In this document: in pieces, positions 44,901-54,981 of the stretch
Position numbering within the stretch: position 1 is the first letter of the stretch
Layout: the number at the start of each line of letters is the position of its first letter
Notes under the pieces: generated by a model
Seen by the model: only the letters and a program-made list of their open reading frames with translations
Told to the model about the DNA's origin: nothing
The model's database searches: none
Origin: Providencia burhodogranariea DSM 19968
Lineage (GTDB): Bacteria > Pseudomonadota > Gammaproteobacteria > Enterobacterales > Enterobacteriaceae
NCBI RefSeq assembly: GCF_000314855.2
Contig: NZ_KB233222.1
Coordinates: forward strand, 1,743,816-1,807,815
Reading direction: 5' to 3'
DNA length: 64,000 bases
Translations under genes and position numbers: made by a program

Positions 44901-46222
44901 TTTCACGCTCTTTTATAATACAACTAGTACTCTGATAATTAACATAAAAAATTATTTTTTATTGAATGAGACATTGGTTTACAACGCTCATTTATATAAT
45001 AAAACCCGCGATTTCTGATAAAATTTGGCTTTGTCGAGCATAAATTATCTCATTCTAGTATCTAATCACTAGTCAATAATCATTACAATTTAAACTATGC
45101 CTAGTATATCAACTTAAATTTACCTTATTATATAATTAAAATAGAGACTAGTAAGTGATAAAATAACCATTGCATATACGATGCATATACGATGCATATA
45201 CGATTAACACAATTTAAATGAGTATTCCCATCTAACAAAGCTTAGCCATAATTAATTCTATCAGGTATATTCATTTAAAATAAGAGCCCTTTCCTACTAA
45301 ACTGTTAGCTTTTATCTTTTAATTTATAAAAATAATCATTATCCAATAATCAAAATAGTTATTTATCTTAAGTATTTGCCATTCTTTATTTTTCATGGTC
45401 AATAAAAACAAATAAATTTTTCAATTCAATACTATCTGTTTCATTATGTTTATAATCAGTAGAAACATTAAAATGACATGTCAAAATGTGAAGTGTTATA
45501 ATTCATGATATTCAACTTTTAAAGAGCTAAAAAATAATAATTCAATCTAGATAAGGTAATTACCCCAAACATTACAATTTGGTTAAAATTTTAATCTTGT
45601 TAATTTTATGTTATAATATATCTCTAAAAAAATTAATGCGTCCAATAAGCCTATAAGCAAGGTATAGCTATGAAATTAATCATAAAAATATGAAAACTTA
45701 TTATTTGGTAGATAAATATAATTAACAATAATTCCGCATAAAACATGACAGGTGTAGGGGGTCCCTACCCCAAAAATTCTTATTTAAAATAAAACCTAAG
45801 TATTGAAAATAACTTAAACAATTGATATTCAATGGTTTTAATTTAAAAATTTTAACTTCTATTTTTTAATACACATTAAATATTGACTTGAATTTTTATA
45901 GTTTAGTATCAATATTGGTTATTTAATTAATTGTTAAGTTCCATTTATGATTATTTTTTAAATGAAATTAATTCAAACACCATAAACGAGTAAATGAATT
46001 TCATTTTCAATTTGAGCATTAATAATATTAATTAATTTATAGCCTTTACTTATACCCCACGCTAAGTATTAACACCTACTCGCGAGAGATAATATTATCA
46101 AATTACAGAATATTCTTATAATGTATAGCTCATAATACAAATCTAAAAAAATAAGACTAATTTTAATATTTGATTTAATCTAACTCAGATAACATCAGAC
46201 TGTCTCGAAGATAGGGGGCATT
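44901..46222. other. Long AT-rich gap
   Basis: About 1.3 kb without an acceptable frame. It contains three exact tandem copies of an 11-mer (45171-45203) and a small G-rich hairpin near 45753-45770. Confidence 0.4.
45171..45203. repeat. Tandem 11-bp repeat, three exact copies
   Basis: TGCATATACGA is repeated three times head to tail, one helical turn apart. Confidence 0.85.
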
Positions 46223-46513
46223 ATGACAAATATTCAGCTACTTTTACTTACGATCAATAATTTTAGCCAAAGCGATTCAATTTCTCACTCACAAATTTCG
46301 TATATCTATCAGTTCTATCATTTAAATATTGCACCTAGGAATTTAAAAGTAAGTGATTTTTTGAAGGAATTTATCAAACAAGTCGAGCCTGTATTGAAAA
46401 ATAATATTGGTTTATATATTCAACGGGCTGGGATTTACAACTTAATAGAACATTATTTACAACAGGCAGAAGACCATTTTATTAATCGGCAGGCTATATT
46501 AAACAAAATGTAA
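46223..46513 (+). CDS. Hypothetical 96-residue protein
   Basis: A short protein with an AGGGGGC ribosome site before its ATG and no signal peptide. It seems mainly helical (SHSQISYIYQFYHL, VSDFLKEFIKQVEPVLKN, YNLIEHYLQQAEDHF). A hairpin (CATGCCTC / GAGGCATG, 46530-46560) follows. No domain was recognised. It stands alone between the long gap and the LacI-type regulator. Confidence 0.5.
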   Translation: MTNIQLLLLTINNFSQSDSISHSQISYIYQFYHLNIAPRNLKVSDFLKEFIKQVEPVLKNNIGLYIQRAGIYNLIEHYLQQAEDHFINRQAILNKM

Positions 46514-46643
46514 CCTCTCTATCTTATATCATGCCTCTTAGCTCACTCTTAGGAGGCATGAATATTGAGCTTACTATTCTAGCTGAAAGCTAGCACTCGT
46601 CCTCTTCAGTGTTAATCAAAAATCCAAACTCCTCATTTTACTA

Positions 46644-47678
46644 TTAAGCACTTTGTCTCGCTTCAAATTTATAAGGAAAGATAATCTCTTCTTGTTGATT
46701 TAAATAATCATAATTAGGATCTGCTAACCATTTTTGCAGTTTTTTTGCTGTTTCTCGTGCTATTTTACTGTAGTCAATACGAACCGATGTTAATGACGGA
46801 TGAATATGATCACAGTTAGATGAACCTTCAACACAAGCAATTGCTAACATCGATGGAATTTTAATTAAACGTCTTTGACACTCAAATATTACACCAAGCG
46901 CTAGCATTTCATGACTACAGATAACAGCATCAAGCTCAGGTTGACGAGTTAACATTTCACTGATCGATTGGCGCCCAAAATCCATTGTTGCAACATAAGG
47001 GGTCGTAATACTTTGTTCTGCGCTATGGTAGTGATTAAGCATTGCTTTAGTCCAGCCATTGAGCTGCTGACTTTGTATTTTGCTATCCATTTGAGCGCCA
47101 ATATAGCCAATTTTTTTATATCCCTTTTGCAGCATATAATTCGTTAAAAAATAAACTGCTTCACCAATATTACTGCCAATATTCAGTGAAAACGAATGAG
47201 TCGATTCACCAGCAACACCAATGACAGGAATATCAATATTCTTAAGGTAACTAAAAACACTCTCCGAATTGATGGCGCCAAAAATAACTAAAGCTGCGGG
47301 GTTACTTTGTAATAACGTAAATAGAACTTCAGATTCTTTTTTTTGCTGATAATCATGACTGCCGATAACAACCTGATATCCCTTATTATTTAAGATGTCC
47401 TGTAATGATTGCAAAAAAACCGAACTTGCATAATCCCTCAATGAAGGAACAAGCACTGCAATAGTACGGCTTTGCCCTGATGCTAATATACCAGCAGCAG
47501 AATTGGGAATATAGCCAAGTTCAGTAACAGCTTCATTAATTTTTTCACGTAGTTTATCTGAGACCAAGTCAGGGGTCCGAAGAGCGCGCGATACGGTCAT
47601 TGAACCTACGCCTGCGTATTTTGCTACATCTTGTAAGGTAACTCGCCCAGTATTTTTTCTTTTACGTATTTTTTCCAT
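46644..47678 (-). CDS. LacI family (GntR-type) regulator of the adjacent PTS
   Basis: 344 residues. The helix-turn-helix is at residues 13-60 (VTLQDVAKYAGVGSMTVSRA), followed by a sugar-binding domain from IAVLVPSLRDYASSVFLQSL. It resembles the GntR/IdnR branch of LacI regulators. It is divergent from the PTS genes, and two identical GATAGCGCTATC palindromes lie between, almost certainly its operators. The inducer is probably the PTS substrate or its phosphate. Confidence 0.87.
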   Translation of the reverse strand: MEKIRKRKNTGRVTLQDVAKYAGVGSMTVSRALRTPDLVSDKLREKINEAVTELGYIPNSAAGILASGQSRTIAVLVPSLRDYASSVFLQSLQDILNNKGYQVVIGSHDYQQKKESEVLFTLLQSNPAALVIFGAINSESVFSYLKNIDIPVIGVAGESTHSFSLNIGSNIGEAVYFLTNYMLQKGYKKIGYIGAQMDSKIQSQQLNGWTKAMLNHYHSAEQSITTPYVATMDFGRQSISEMLTRQPELDAVICSHEMLALGVIFECQRRLIKIPSMLAIACVEGSSNCDHIHPSLTSVRIDYSKIARETAKKLQKWLADPNYDYLNQQEEIIFPYKFEARQSA

Positions 47679-47796
47679 GAAAGACTATTTTTCGCTCAAG
47701 TTCATCATTAATCTACTATAACTTATCACAGGTTAGCGTTGTTAATCAGCGGACTTTCATCCCCACTCCTTTATATTTATTATATTTACCTGAAAT

Positions 47797-47842
47797 GATA
47801 GCGCTATCACGAAAATGAATAATTCAGCTAGATAGCGCTATC
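47797..47842. promoter_or_regulatory. Twin LacI-type operators
   Basis: GATAGCGCTATC, a perfect palindrome with the central CG typical of LacI-family sites, is found at 47797-47808 and 47831-47842, centres 34 bases apart, between the LacI-type gene and the PTS IIA gene. Confidence 0.85.
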
Positions 47843-47913
47843 ATTGATCACTACTATGCGAGTCAGTCAAAAGAAAAGCTAAAAATAGTGTTACGTTACC
47901 AGAAGCAAATTTA

Positions 47914-48357
47914 ATGCTAACGACTTTACTGACACCTAACGTCATCCAGATTGTAGAAAGTGCAAACGACTGGCGAGAAGCGATTCATATCGCCTGCACG
48001 CCACTAATCAAAAATCAATCAATCGAACAACCTTATGTTGATGCCATCATTCATTCACATGAAAAAATAGGTCCTTATTATGTATTAGGTCCTGGTATCG
48101 CTATGCCACACGCCCGCCCTGAAGATGGCGTAAACCAGCTATCACTGGGTCTTACTGTTATCAAGCAAGGTGTGGAATTTGGTTCCGATGGCAACGACCC
48201 AATCAAACTATTAATCGTTCTTGCTGCAACTGATAGTAATAGCCACATTGGTGCTATCGCAAAACTTGCAGAACTATTTGATAACCAAGAAGATATTGAC
48301 AATATCATGCAATCAGAAAACGTAGATGACATTCTTAAAATCATCGCTCGTTATTAA
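47914..48357 (+). CDS. PTS sugar transporter subunit IIA (mannitol/ascorbate class)
   Basis: 147 residues of the EIIA type-2 fold. The phosphorylated His is in GIAMPHARPEDG near residue 66. It passes phosphate from HPr to the IIB protein. It is the first gene of IIA-IIB-IIC, under the twin operators. The similarity is to UlaC/SgaA-type IIA proteins. The sugar is unknown. Confidence 0.88.
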   Translation: MLTTLLTPNVIQIVESANDWREAIHIACTPLIKNQSIEQPYVDAIIHSHEKIGPYYVLGPGIAMPHARPEDGVNQLSLGLTVIKQGVEFGSDGNDPIKLLIVLAATDSNSHIGAIAKLAELFDNQEDIDNIMQSENVDDILKIIARY

Positions 48358-48376
48358 TAATTTAAAAGGAAATAAC

Positions 48377-48664
48377 ATGAAAATTACAGTTGTATGTGGA
48401 AATGGCCTTGGCACTAGCCTAATGATGGAAATGAGCATCAAAACAATTTTAAAAGATCTTCAAGTCAACGCAGATGTTGACCATGTTGATCTTGGTTCAG
48501 CAAAAGGTACTCCAAGTGATATTTTTGTCGGCACTAAAGATATTGCTGAGCAATTAGTTGCTCAACAAGTGGCTGGCGAAATTGTTGCCCTTGAAAATAT
48601 GATCGATAAAGTGGCGATGAAGGAACATCTGAGCGTCGCTCTGCATAAACTCGGCGCACTATAA
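48377..48664 (+). CDS. PTS sugar transporter subunit IIB (ascorbate class)
   Basis: 95 residues from MKITVVCGNGLGTSLMMEMS; the Cys in the VCGNGLGTS loop is the phosphate carrier. The ATG at 48377 has an AAGGAAAT ribosome site 19 bases after the IIA stop; the open frame further upstream overlaps IIA and is not used. It is the UlaB/SgaB type. Confidence 0.9.
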   Translation: MKITVVCGNGLGTSLMMEMSIKTILKDLQVNADVDHVDLGSAKGTPSDIFVGTKDIAEQLVAQQVAGEIVALENMIDKVAMKEHLSVALHKLGAL

Positions 48665-48675
48665 GCGGAGGTAAT

Positions 48676-49932
48676 ATGTCATTTTTTCGTTTTCTGATGC
48701 AAGATGTATTATCTGAACCTGCTATTTTAGTCGGTTTAATCGCACTTATTGGTCTTATTGCCCAGAAAAAACCCGCTACTGAATGCATTAAAGGAACAAT
48801 CAAAACTATTATGGGTTTTGTGATCCTTGGTGCTGGTGCAGGTCTAGTCGTAAGTTCTTTGGGTGATTTTTCAGCAATCTTCCAGCACGCATTTGGTATC
48901 AAAGGTGTCGTCCCAAATAACGAAGCCATTGTTTCCATCGCACAGAAGAGTTTTGGCCGTGAAATGGCAATGATTATGTTCTTTGCTATGTTAATCAATA
49001 TATTGATTGCTCGCCTGACTCCATGGAAATTTATCTTCCTGACAGGTCACCACACCTTATTCATGTCGATGATGGTTGCCGTTATTCTCGCAACGGCAGG
49101 TATGGAAGGTACCATGTTAGTGGCTGTTGGCTCATTGATTGTCGGCTTTTGTATGGTGTTTTTCCCTGCAATTGCACATCCGTACATGAAAAAAGTCACA
49201 GGGTCTGATGATGTAGCAATTGGGCACTTCTCTACCATTTCATATGTTTTAGCGGGCTTCATTGGTAGTAAATTTGGTAATAAAGCGCATTCAACAGAGG
49301 ACATGAATGTACCTAAAAGCCTACTTTTCCTACGTGATACGCCTGTTGCTATCTCATTCACCATGTTTATTATTTTCATTATTACTTGTCTTTTTGCAGG
49401 TGCAGATTATGTGCGAGAAGTCAGTGGTGGTAAAAATTGGTTCATGTTTTCATTAATGCAATCTATTACATTCGCAGCAGGTGTGTATATTATCCTGCAA
49501 GGTGTTCGTATGGTCATTGCAGAGATAGTTCCAGCATTTAAAGGAATTTCAGACAAATTAGTTCCTAATGCAAAACCTGCATTAGATTGCCCAGTTGTCT
49601 TCCCTTATGCACCAAATGCAGTTTTAGTTGGATTCTTAAGCAGCTTTGCTGCTGGTATTATTGGCATGTTTATTCTGTATGCATTAAATATGACCATCAT
49701 TATACCGGGTGTTGTACCCCATTTCTTTGTAGGAGCAGCAGCTGGTGTATTTGGTAATGCAACAGGTGGGCGTCGTGGCGCAATTTTAGGTGCATTTGCA
49801 CAAGGTTTATTAATTACTTTCCTTCCAGTATTCCTGTTACCTGTTCTTGGTAACATCGGTATTGCGAATACCACCTTTAGTGATGCTGATTTTGGCGTCA
49901 TCGGTATTTTGTTAGGTATTATCGTTCGTTAA
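48676..49932 (+). CDS. PTS transporter subunit IIC (UlaA/SgaT type)
   Basis: 418 residues, about eleven spans, of the ascorbate-class EIIC family (LTPWKFIFLTGHHTLFMSMM and FGNATGGRRGAILGAFAQGL are typical). It forms the membrane channel for a sugar acid or related compound. It starts 11 bases after IIB. No lactonase, decarboxylase or epimerase genes follow, unlike the ula operon, so the downstream pathway is elsewhere. Confidence 0.9.
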   Translation: MSFFRFLMQDVLSEPAILVGLIALIGLIAQKKPATECIKGTIKTIMGFVILGAGAGLVVSSLGDFSAIFQHAFGIKGVVPNNEAIVSIAQKSFGREMAMIMFFAMLINILIARLTPWKFIFLTGHHTLFMSMMVAVILATAGMEGTMLVAVGSLIVGFCMVFFPAIAHPYMKKVTGSDDVAIGHFSTISYVLAGFIGSKFGNKAHSTEDMNVPKSLLFLRDTPVAISFTMFIIFIITCLFAGADYVREVSGGKNWFMFSLMQSITFAAGVYIILQGVRMVIAEIVPAFKGISDKLVPNAKPALDCPVVFPYAPNAVLVGFLSSFAAGIIGMFILYALNMTIIIPGVVPHFFVGAAAGVFGNATGGRRGAILGAFAQGLLITFLPVFLLPVLGNIGIANTTFSDADFGVIGILLGIIVR

Positions 49933-49936
49933 AGTT

Positions 49937-49970
49937 AATCCCCATAGCTTTCAAACTATGGGGATTTTAT
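49937..49970 (+). terminator. Terminator of the PTS operon
   Basis: AATCCCCATAG and CTATGGGGATT make an 11-bp stem with an 8-nt loop and TTT after it, just past the IIC stop. Confidence 0.88.
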
Positions 49971-49985
49971 CTTTCTTATCTTTTC

Positions 49986-50010
49986 TTATCTTATCTTATC
50001 TTATCTTATC
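49986..50010. repeat. Pentanucleotide repeat (TTATC)5
   Basis: Five exact TTATC units, with imperfect TTATCTTT and TTTTCTTA units on both sides, lie between two convergent genes. Confidence 0.9.
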
Positions 50011-50028
50011 TTTTCTTAGAATAAATAT

Positions 50029-50841
50029 CTAATTAAGTCTTCCAACTAAAGCCCCTTCCTTAAATAAGTATTCTTGTAATGATATTAAATCATCCGGAGT
50101 AACGTGAATCACTCCCTCACCTGGAATATCTATTTCTGCAATCATAAATAGAGCGAGTGTCGTTAAAGATGGTAATATCAAAATAAGCCAATTCTTTCCT
50201 TTAGTACCTCGAATGTTAAAACCAATTAGCATATTTGCAGATATAGCAAAAAAAATCAGTAAGAACCAAGCTGCATTTGGAATCTGATGACGCCAGCTGG
50301 CCATCGTTTTTTGCTGAGAAAGATAAAGATCACTAAATGCGGTTAGTACTGATGCAATAACAGGATTAGGTGATTTGTTTGCTTCCTTAATCCCGATTTC
50401 CCATAACTCAGCTTGCTTATCTAATGATATACGACGCCATTGATTATTTTCATCACTCACACCTGACTTAAAAAATTCAATCCTTGCCTCTAGATATTGT
50501 TGTAGCAGATGTATGGCCTGTTCCCTATCACTACTATCAAGTATTTGAGCACGTTGGTAAGCATTTCCTATCGCAATCGCTTCATTCTCTTCAGTTTGCT
50601 GACGATTATTATATCCATTGATCGAAATTGATAAGACAAAGCCAATCAATAAACCTAACAGAGACAAAATAGCACCTAATATAATTTTAGCTTCATCATC
50701 TTCAGCCTGCTCATTTGCATTTTTACGTTTGAAGATAAACTTACCTGTACATGCGGAAAGAATTAACAATACAAATGTGATGGTGAATAACAAAAATGAA
50801 TCTATAGGGGTGCCATTAATTAATTCAGAAAAATTAAACAT
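50029..50841 (-). CDS. DUF4239 (bestrophin-like) membrane protein
   Basis: 270 residues with spans near 13-33, 53-73, 187-206 and 212-231. After the second span, the long helical stretch (EENEAIAIGNAYQRAQIL) and the region to HQIPNAAWFLLIFFAISANM match the DUF4239 family, sometimes called bestrophin-like. It is an inner-membrane protein; an ion-channel role is suggested only by the family name. It stands alone, and no partner is visible. Confidence 0.8.
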   Translation of the reverse strand: MFNFSELINGTPIDSFLLFTITFVLLILSACTGKFIFKRKNANEQAEDDEAKIILGAILSLLGLLIGFVLSISINGYNNRQQTEENEAIAIGNAYQRAQILDSSDREQAIHLLQQYLEARIEFFKSGVSDENNQWRRISLDKQAELWEIGIKEANKSPNPVIASVLTAFSDLYLSQQKTMASWRHQIPNAAWFLLIFFAISANMLIGFNIRGTKGKNWLILILPSLTTLALFMIAEIDIPGEGVIHVTPDDLISLQEYLFKEGALVGRLN

Positions 50842-51477
50842 ACTATGTTGCCCAGGCAGGTAATTTTACGATGATATACCATATGCAGAATAAAACTTTC
50901 CAGTATTTTATTGAACAAAATATTGTTAAGTATTTAACCCTGAAAAAAGTCAAATTTTCAACTGCAAAAACAAAAAATACAATTAAAATCAAACCAATAA
51001 AACAAACTAATATTACTCATTCACTCATCATATTTAGAGCAAGTATTAAATTTATACTATTCAATTTTTACTTTTAATCGATAAGGGGGGAATTTTATTC
51101 GAGTTGTTTTTTAATAAATAAACATAATCGATGTGGCTATTTTAAATACATAACCATGTAATTAGAAGAAGGTCAATACTAAAATCAAAAAACCACTTTA
51201 GCTAAGATTATTGGCAATGAGATTTAAGTTAGTTATCATTTTCTCACAGCGAAAATTTTTCTTTCTTACTTATTTTTATCATATTGATTTTTACCTAACA
51301 AAAATAATTAACCTTACTACCACTCTCGCGAATGATTTGTCTACAGACAAAATAGTTGAAGTTAATGTTAGCTTCGCTCATAGGTAAATCTGTTATAGAA
51401 ATTCGCTTTAACTAGCTTTTTAGTACATGCCTATACTTATCATTTTGCATATACCCTACATTATGATTAATGTAGAA
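50842..51477. other. Gap before the DUF523 gene
   Basis: AT-rich. A 68-codon Lys-rich plus-strand frame at 50871 was not accepted. Nothing else was recognised. Confidence 0.4.
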
Positions 51478-51960
51478 TTACTTTCGTAATAAATAGCGTT
51501 TAATTTCATCAATTAGATTTGGTTCGTTTTCATCAAACACTTTAATGTTGTGTTGTCTAAAAAGTGCAGTACAAACACCAAACCCTTCTTTCACTGTACC
51601 ATCAAATAAGCCGCTATATATCAGTTTGCTACCACAAGATGGGCTATTAGCCTTTAAAACAACGAGAGAGATATTGTGTTGCTTTAATTGATCTAACGCA
51701 ACCTTAGCGCCGGCGATGTACTGTTCTGTAACGTCATCCCCAGAAACCTCAATGACCTTCGCTTTTCCTTGTAAGACATCTTCACCATTTCCACCAACAA
51801 TTTCAGCCGATGGCCTCGGTGTAGGTAACCCTCCCAAAATTTCAGGGCAAATACCTATTACCAATCCTCTATCATGGAGCTGTTTCAAAGGTGAATAAAG
51901 CTGATGCTTACCGTCATACCTAACTGAATAGCCCAACAAACAAGAACTCACTGCTATCAT
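51478..51960 (-). CDS. DUF523 family protein
   Basis: 160 residues: it starts IAVSSCLLGYSVRYDGKHQ and has CPEILGGLPTPRPSAEI and VLKANSPSCGSKLIYSG, the three conserved blocks of DUF523 with their cysteines (6, 39 and 109). The cysteine positions suggest binding of a metal or iron-sulfur cluster, but the function is unknown. It is cytosolic, stands alone, and has the normal length for the family. Confidence 0.85.
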   Translation of the reverse strand: MIAVSSCLLGYSVRYDGKHQLYSPLKQLHDRGLVIGICPEILGGLPTPRPSAEIVGGNGEDVLQGKAKVIEVSGDDVTEQYIAGAKVALDQLKQHNISLVVLKANSPSCGSKLIYSGLFDGTVKEGFGVCTALFRQHNIKVFDENEPNLIDEIKRYLLRK

Positions 51961-52701
51961 TTGGCGCTCACAAGATTAAAATAAGTACTATACTAATTTT
52001 CGGTAATAAACAACTCAGTAATGTGAATTTGTACTATTACTATGTAAAATATTTTTTAAGTATGCTATGCGTCGCTGATTTAGACCAAACCCTCAACTAA
52101 TCTCTTCAAATTATACCAGCATCCCTGACCAATTTTCTATTGATTTAAACTTTCTATAACTATTTCGACTATGTCGTCATTTTTGCAAAAAATTTAACGA
52201 TTTTGTACATAATGCAAGAAACACAGTCAATCTTAAAAAGATGAGTTCCAATGGCACTTTTAGTTAAATTAATTAAAAATCATTAAAATGCCACATAGTT
52301 AAAGACCGGTAAAATAACAATGATTGATAAGCGCCAAAAAAAACACCTAAATAACATAAGGTTATCATGATTTCAATTTTTGAATAAAATTGTAACTAAC
52401 CTAGCTTTTCAAAAACAACAATAATACAGTAATACATTGATTTAATTTATTTAATTCCCATTACTTAGATAGAAAAATTTTAGATTTTAACCATAACCTT
52501 ATACTTACAAGGCCTTTATCCTTAAATGAATCACAATGCTCAATAAGCTAACTTAATTTAGGATAATCTGTTAACAATAATACATATCCGTGCTCATGAT
52601 CTATTTTTTTTATACACAGACCTCATAATTATGAGTTTATACTTTATTTAATATACTGTTTTTATTATATTAAATAAAGATAAAATCATTAAGGAGGGAA
52701 C
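51961..52701. other. Gap upstream of the orphan nqrE
   Basis: About 740 bases, AT-rich, with no acceptable frame. The end carries a strong AAGGAGGG ribosome site for nqrE. Confidence 0.45.
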
Positions 52702-53301
52702 ATGCTTGAAAATCACTTAAATATATTCGTTAGGGCTGCTTTTGTAGAAAATATGGCGCTAGGATTCTTCCTTGGGATGTGTACTTTTCTTGCCGTGTCA
52801 AAAGAAGTAAAAACATCTTTTAAGCTTGGCTTAACGGTGGTGTTTTTGCTTACTATCGCTACACCAATCAACAACCTAATATATCATTACATTCTTAAAA
52901 ATAATGCGCTTATTCCTGGGATTGATCTATCATTTTTATCTTTAGTCACTTTTATTGCTGTATTAGCGGCTTTAGTTCAAATACTTGAAATGTTCCTCGA
53001 TAAATTTGTTCATTCATTGTACCTTTCTCTGGGTGTATTTCTCCCCTTATTGACTATTCATTGTGCTATTTTTGGTGCTACCATTTTTATGGTTGAACGA
53101 GATTATACTTTCACCGAGTCAATTACATATGGCGCGGGATGTGGTATTGGTTGGCTACTAGCAATCATTGCTTTAGCAGGACTCAGAGAGAAAATGAAAT
53201 ATTCGGATATACCGAAAGGATTAAAGGGTCTCGGAATTACTTTTGTAACTGTCGGACTTATGTCTCTTGGGTTTATGTCTTTTTCAGGCATCTCCCTTTA
53301 A
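52702..53301 (+). CDS. nqrE: Orphan NqrE-like subunit (Na+-translocating NADH:quinone reductase)
   Basis: 199 residues with six spans, matching NqrE along its length: [19 protein letters not shown] with Cys26, [52 protein letters not shown] with Cys120, and the end [20 protein letters not shown]. The two cysteines help hold the iron-sulfur centre between NqrD and NqrE. The match to NqrE is closer than to RsxA/RnfA. None of nqrA, B, C, D or F is next to it, so this is an extra or displaced copy. The very strong ribosome site suggests it is expressed. Confidence 0.88.
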   Translation: MLENHLNIFVRAAFVENMALGFFLGMCTFLAVSKEVKTSFKLGLTVVFLLTIATPINNLIYHYILKNNALIPGIDLSFLSLVTFIAVLAALVQILEMFLDKFVHSLYLSLGVFLPLLTIHCAIFGATIFMVERDYTFTESITYGAGCGIGWLLAIIALAGLREKMKYSDIPKGLKGLGITFVTVGLMSLGFMSFSGISL

Positions 53302-54118
53302 ATTCATTGGGAAACACCGATTTATAGGCACACGCTAAAGTAGCATTCATACAAAAAAAGATCATACTTTAGCGGGTGTCGTGAGTAATAGAATTATCTC
53401 GCTTCTTTCATGACCTATTTTAGGTCGTGTTTCGGCTTTACCGCTTACCTAGCTCATAACAGTCAATTCTCCTATTAGTCAGAACACAGTCGATTAACAA
53501 GCATATTAGTATCAACTGTACATCCTCTGACCCCAGCACAATTAGATAACCTGTCATGTGCCTTAATTTACCAGCCTTGATACTAACTTATCTAACACTT
53601 CTCTAAATACACTTTGTTGTTTACTGCCACTTTATTCCTTTATTCTCAAATCTAATCGGTAAAAGATACTTATACCAAAGAGCGGTCACATTTCTAGGAA
53701 CCCTTTTTGTGAGTAAAAACTATTACTTAAGATAATAACTGTCAAAATAGAAGTTTACAGTCTATAGATATAGGAAAAATACCCTTTATCGTAAGAGAAA
53801 AAGAAGAATACCTCTTTTTATTAAATCCATTAGGCTACTTTACGCAGCATAATACGGTCATTGAATTAAACTCTTCTGATTGTCACTCAAATATTACAGT
53901 AAAAAGAGTATAAAATATTAGTCCCCCCTAGCCCTAATATTTTAACTACACAATAATTATCACAAGCTACATTTGCTCTTGATGACCTCAAACCATAAAG
54001 GTGTATTCCGTTGTATGAATCAAATATCATTTTATATTTAATCAACCTTTAACCTCTTAGAGAAAATGCGACTAGAATACTAAGCTATCTTATTTCTAAA
54101 GAAAATTATTACTTTAGG
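53302..54118. other. Gap after nqrE
   Basis: About 820 bases. It starts with an imperfect hairpin (ACACGCTAAAGTA / TACTTTAGCGGGTGT, 53330-53380) that may end the nqrE transcript, and holds a protein-like stretch at 53731-53913. Confidence 0.45.
53731..53913 (+). pseudogene. Short protein-like stretch, possible remnant
   Basis: Between stops it reads IGKIPFIVREKEEYLFLLNP followed by GYFTQHNTVIELNSSDCHSN and ends ITVKRV. There is no ATG near the 5' end. It may be the tail of a lost gene; no family recognised. Confidence 0.2.
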
Positions 54119-54859
54119 CTAATAACTACTAATAAGCACCTCATTAATTTCTTGCTGTTGGCTATAATCAGCGAATTGATACCAATTAATTGTTTCTTTG
54201 ATCAGCTCATCAGTTGCATCAATAAACTTTTCAGGGTATTGTCGTGAAATGTTTTTGAGTATTAATGGAATTTCTGTACAACCCATGACAAATTTATTAA
54301 TCCCTTTTTCTTCTAACTTAGATACACAGCTCAACATAATTTCTTGTGCAGAATGAAAATCACCCGCTTTATAAGCAATAATGCTTTTCATTATTTTATA
54401 CTGTTCAATATCATCAGGAATAAGACATTTAATATTATTTTCAGCTAATTTATGCTGATATAACCCCGCTTCTATTGTCGCCGTTGTTGCTAATAAAGCA
54501 ACTGATTTAATATTTTCCTTTATTATTTTATTACATGCTGAATCTATAATGCTAATAAAAGGAATACTTACTGATTTTTTTAGTTCCTCATACCAATAAT
54601 GGGCGGTATTACAAGGCATAATAATACAAGAAACGCCTGCACTTTCTAAAATCCTTAATGATTCAATCATTGCGGGTAATGGTGATGGGCCATCATATAT
54701 TAAGCTCTCTGTTCTATCAGGAATATCTGGAATAGAAACAATAATTATAGGAATATGCTCCTGATCCCGAGATGCTTTGGTATTTGCAATAAGCTTGGCA
54801 AAAGCATCTGCTGTAGCTCCTGGCCCCATCCCACCTAACATACCTAATATTTTTTTCAT
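54119..54859 (-). CDS. Aspartate/glutamate racemase family protein
   Basis: 246 residues of the Asp/Glu racemase fold. The two catalytic cysteines are in MPCNTAHYW (about residue 82) and MGCTEIP (about 194), and the GMLGGMGPGATADAF start is typical. It interconverts L- and D-aspartate or a similar amino acid in the cytosol. It is divergent from a frameshifted LysR gene and near a DAACS carrier, which may form an acidic amino-acid set. Confidence 0.88.
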   Translation of the reverse strand: MKKILGMLGGMGPGATADAFAKLIANTKASRDQEHIPIIIVSIPDIPDRTESLIYDGPSPLPAMIESLRILESAGVSCIIMPCNTAHYWYEELKKSVSIPFISIIDSACNKIIKENIKSVALLATTATIEAGLYQHKLAENNIKCLIPDDIEQYKIMKSIIAYKAGDFHSAQEIMLSCVSKLEEKGINKFVMGCTEIPLILKNISRQYPEKFIDATDELIKETINWYQFADYSQQQEINEVLISSY

Positions 54860-54981
54860 ATTTCCTCCTATGAATAAATATTATGATGACATAATGCTTC
54901 TTCACCGTAATTGCAGAGTTTCTATAAGGTATGCTAAATTTGCATAATCACTTTATCACTATAATAAATATTGAGATGCTT

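Noticed and set aside
45753..45770. Hairpin GTAGGGGGTCCCTAC-like
   Set aside because: A short G/C-rich hairpin in an empty gap without a T tract or nearby gene; no function could be supported.
50871..51077. 68-codon plus-strand frame rich in Lys and Ile
   Set aside because: No ribosome site, low-complexity composition expected of AT-rich DNA, and no domain.
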